Of a stretch of DNA of 64,000 bases, positions 62,162 through 64,000 are shown piece after piece. The notes under the pieces were generated by a model. The model was given only the letters and a program-made list of their open reading frames with translations, was not told the DNA's origin and ran no database searches. Position 1 is the first letter of the stretch. The number at the start of each line of letters is the position of its first letter. The stretch is from Methanococcoides sp. Its GTDB lineage: Archaea > Halobacteriota > Methanosarcinia > Methanosarcinales > Methanosarcinaceae. The translations under genes and the position numbers were made by a program. The stretch covers positions 124,001 through 188,000 of the forward strand of contig JAIORD010000037.1 in assembly GCA_021108275.1 (NCBI GenBank), read 5' to 3'.

Positions 62162-63403
62162 TTATTCAAATTCCCTATATCGTTTTGCAGCAACCTTTAA
62201 AGCTTCAATGCCAGGCAAGAGGTCCCCGGCAAGAAAATCAATACATGCCCCGCCACCTGTGCTGATGTGTGAGAACATCTTCTCATAACCCATATTACGC
62301 ACCTCGGCAGTAATGTGGCCACCACCAGCAATTGAATACCCGGCATTCGTTGCTGCCTTGATTATCTCAGATGTGCCGATCTCAAATCCCTCTATCTCGG
62401 AAACGCCCGCAGGACCATTTAGAACAACGGTCTTCGCATTTTCGATCTCGCTTGAGTAGGCCACAATGGTTTCAAGACCGATATCGTTTATTGGAAGGTT
62501 CGTCGAAGCCACATCATCGATGTTTGCCTCGATTCTTTCTCCATTATTATTAAGAGCAACATCCCTTGGAAAACCGAGCTTACCATCAAATCTCTCAAGG
62601 ATATTTTTCGCCTTATCTATCTGGTCGAGATATCCCTGGGATTCGATGAACTTCATATTCGGTGCACCAATATCGACACCTGATGCAGCAAGCACGACAT
62701 TTGCAACCACGCCTGTGACCAGAACCCTGTCAGCACCGCCACTTGAAAGGACATGCTCAGCCACCTTGAGGGAATCATCAACCTTCGCACCGCCGAGAAC
62801 GAATATACACGGAGATTCAGAACCTTTAAGGCTCACATCCAGAGAAGTTATTTCCCTCTCCATGAGACGGCCTGCCCCGGAAGGAAGAAGTCCGGTAAAC
62901 CCTGTGATCGAAAGCTGGGAACGGTGGGATACCGCAAATGCATCGTTCAGGAAAATATCGAACAAAGGAGCAAGTTTTCGCACCATGTGAGTTCCCTGAT
63001 GTTCACTAACAGGTCTTTTCAGTGTTTCCTCGGAATAGAAACGTACGTTCTCCAGAAGGATAACATCCCCCTTTTCCATTGAAGCAATGTTCTCTCTTGC
63101 ATGGGAACCAAAAATATCATCGATATAGGTAACCTTCCTACCCAATGAACTGGACATCACATCAGCATGTAGTTGCATAGTAGTGAAATCGTTCTTTCCT
63201 GGTCGACTCTGGTGAGCTAACAGCACTACCTTCGCATCCTCCAGGTCCCTAAGTGTCGGTACATGGCTTTTGATCCTCATATCATCAAGTATGCCACCGC
63301 CAGGGCTCATTGGAGAGTTCAGGTCCACCCTCACAAGAATTGTTCTATCCCCTATATCAAAATCGTCTATCGTGAGAAAATCTTTAGCAGTCAAGGTATT
63401 CAT
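62162..63403 (-). CDS. pgk: Phosphoglycerate kinase
   Basis: A 413-residue archaeal PGK, transferring phosphate between 1,3-bisphosphoglycerate and ADP. The N-terminal RTILVRVDLNSPMSPGG, MVRKLAPLFDIFLNDAFAVSHRSQLS, CIFVLGGAKVDDS and GGGHITAEV (C-terminal nucleotide site) are conserved. A GTG at 63406 could also start. It is adjacent to the AMMECR1 gene, 20 bases apart. Confidence 0.95.
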   Translation of the reverse strand: MNTLTAKDFLTIDDFDIGDRTILVRVDLNSPMSPGGGILDDMRIKSHVPTLRDLEDAKVVLLAHQSRPGKNDFTTMQLHADVMSSSLGRKVTYIDDIFGSHARENIASMEKGDVILLENVRFYSEETLKRPVSEHQGTHMVRKLAPLFDIFLNDAFAVSHRSQLSITGFTGLLPSGAGRLMEREITSLDVSLKGSESPCIFVLGGAKVDDSLKVAEHVLSSGGADRVLVTGVVANVVLAASGVDIGAPNMKFIESQGYLDQIDKAKNILERFDGKLGFPRDVALNNNGERIEANIDDVASTNLPINDIGLETIVAYSSEIENAKTVVLNGPAGVSEIEGFEIGTSEIIKAATNAGYSIAGGGHITAEVRNMGYEKMFSHISTGGGACIDFLAGDLLPGIEALKVAAKRYREFE

Positions 63404-63551
63404 CACCGGTAATACTGATCATATAATCCTGATAATTTGAATTTGCAATTGAAATTAATGAGATGCACGACATTATAAACCAATCTATATTTATGCATAT
63501 CCATCTGAGGTCTCAAAAAGTGTTTTCAAAAATATTAAAGAATGAAGGACA

Positions 63552-64000
63552 TCAAAGGCCGATCAGCGACATAAGCTCTTTGACATTCACATTGTTATTA
63601 ATAAGCTCTACCATACGACCAAGCTTATGTTCACGCCTGAACCTTGCACGCCCTATTAGCCGTTCCATTCTTTCAATGGTCGACATCGTATCCCCTCGAA
63701 CGAGGATCACAGGTATCTGTGCCTCATCCGCACTACCAAGTACAGCTGCACTTGGCTGAAGATTTCCGGTCAGGACAAGACATTTCACGCGTGCCTCGAT
63801 CGCAGCCATCTGAATATCAGACCTGTCACCCCCTGTGATCACAACAGAATTGGGAGTACGCCTAAAATACTTGATAGCTGAATTCACTTCCATTGCTCCC
63901 ACAAGATAGTGATCCACAAGCACCTCGAGATTCTCAGAACCTGCAAGAACCTCTGCGTGAAGGTCTTCAACTATCTCAGAGATAGGGACCGAACGAAGGG
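63552..64000 (-). CDS. DRTGG-domain protein (phosphotransacetylase/BioD-like family), partial
   Basis: The C-terminal 149 residues of a protein that continues off the right edge. The visible part is a DRTGG domain, with ITGGDRSDIQMAAIEARVKCLVLTG, VILVRGDTMSTIERMERLIGRAR and the stop at 63552. In methanogens the same domain follows a BioD-like ATPase in proteins annotated as phosphotransacetylase family. Whether the N-terminal part is present is outside the window. Confidence 0.75.
   Translation of the reverse strand, partial: LRSVPISEIVEDLHAEVLAGSENLEVLVDHYLVGAMEVNSAIKYFRRTPNSVVITGGDRSDIQMAAIEARVKCLVLTGNLQPSAAVLGSADEAQIPVILVRGDTMSTIERMERLIGRARFRREHKLGRMVELINNNVNVKELMSLIGL

Noticed and set aside
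1-64000. CRISPR arrays, integrated phage or complete insertion sequences
   Set aside because: No set of regularly spaced direct repeats, no cas, integrase, capsid or transposase gene was seen in the window.

Overview
The window looks like part of the chromosome of a methylotrophic methanogenic archaeon of the family Methanosarcinaceae, and gene content and order most resemble a Methanococcoides- or Methanolobus-like species. The evidence is a complete membrane F420H2 dehydrogenase (fpo) operon, F420 synthesis genes (cofG, two cofH, cofC), a methanofuran cluster (mfnD-mfnF-mfnE), a ferredoxin-linked geranylgeranyl reductase for archaeal lipids, ADP-dependent sugar kinases, archaeal-type ThrRS, EF-1beta and PGK, a tRNA-Tyr with an archaeal intron, and TATA/BRE promoters with GGTGAT-type ribosome binding sites. 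A bacterial-type grpE-dnaK-dnaJ set is also present, as is usual in this family. Genus assignment is inference; no database search was run.

Layout. 0-5 kb: end of an unknown gene, truD, pyrG, a membrane protein, a Trm112-like protein and a Gate-domain membrane protein. 5.2-15.6 kb: the fpo operon on the minus strand (fpoA to fpoO, with the NuoJ-like subunit split in two), with a recognisable promoter and a hairpin/T-run terminator. 15.7-24.3 kb: two small conserved proteins, two ferredoxin/flavoprotein gene pairs that flank the F420 genes, and cutA. 24.3-31.6 kb: trkH/trkA potassium uptake and the Hsp70 operon. 31.7-37.7 kb: methanofuran genes, a zinc-ribbon protein with EF-1beta, a degenerate tRNA-Ala, thiI, a MITE-like element, several tiny zinc proteins and a Toprim protein. 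37.7-46 kb: acylphosphatase, ThrRS, an AI-2E-type permease, a PUA/PP-loop/ferredoxin fusion protein and a two-subunit NfnAB/SudBA-like oxidoreductase. 46.2-50.5 kb: tRNA-Asp, tRNA-Tyr, a frame-disrupted S-adenosylmethionine synthetase gene, then hisG-hisA-hisB. 50.5-55.3 kb: a tightly overlapping operon of a radical-SAM protein, a DUF4130-like protein and a helix-hairpin-helix MutS-like ATPase, preceded by an ArsR-type regulator. 55.4-64 kb: two tandem ADP-dependent kinases, argJ-CBS-argC, a nucleoside deoxyribosyltransferase, an AMMECR1 protein, pgk and the end of a DRTGG-domain protein.

How the parts fit. Fpo oxidises the F420H2 formed during methyl oxidation, and cofG/cofH/cofC make the F420 it uses. 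The mfn genes make the C1 carrier methanofuran. The ferredoxin/flavoprotein pairs probably reduce isoprenoid chains. The sugar kinases and PGK serve glycogen and glycolytic metabolism.

Most notable observations: (1) the radical SAM / DUF4130 / HhH-MutS operon, a probable uncharacterised DNA repair or nucleic-acid metabolism system; (2) a small frameshifting deletion in metK, an essential gene; (3) a 76-bp element with perfect 14-bp terminal inverted repeats and a perfect 9-bp target duplication; (4) a tRNA-Ala(CGC)-like gene that has lost the G3:U70 identity pair and carries three stem mismatches.
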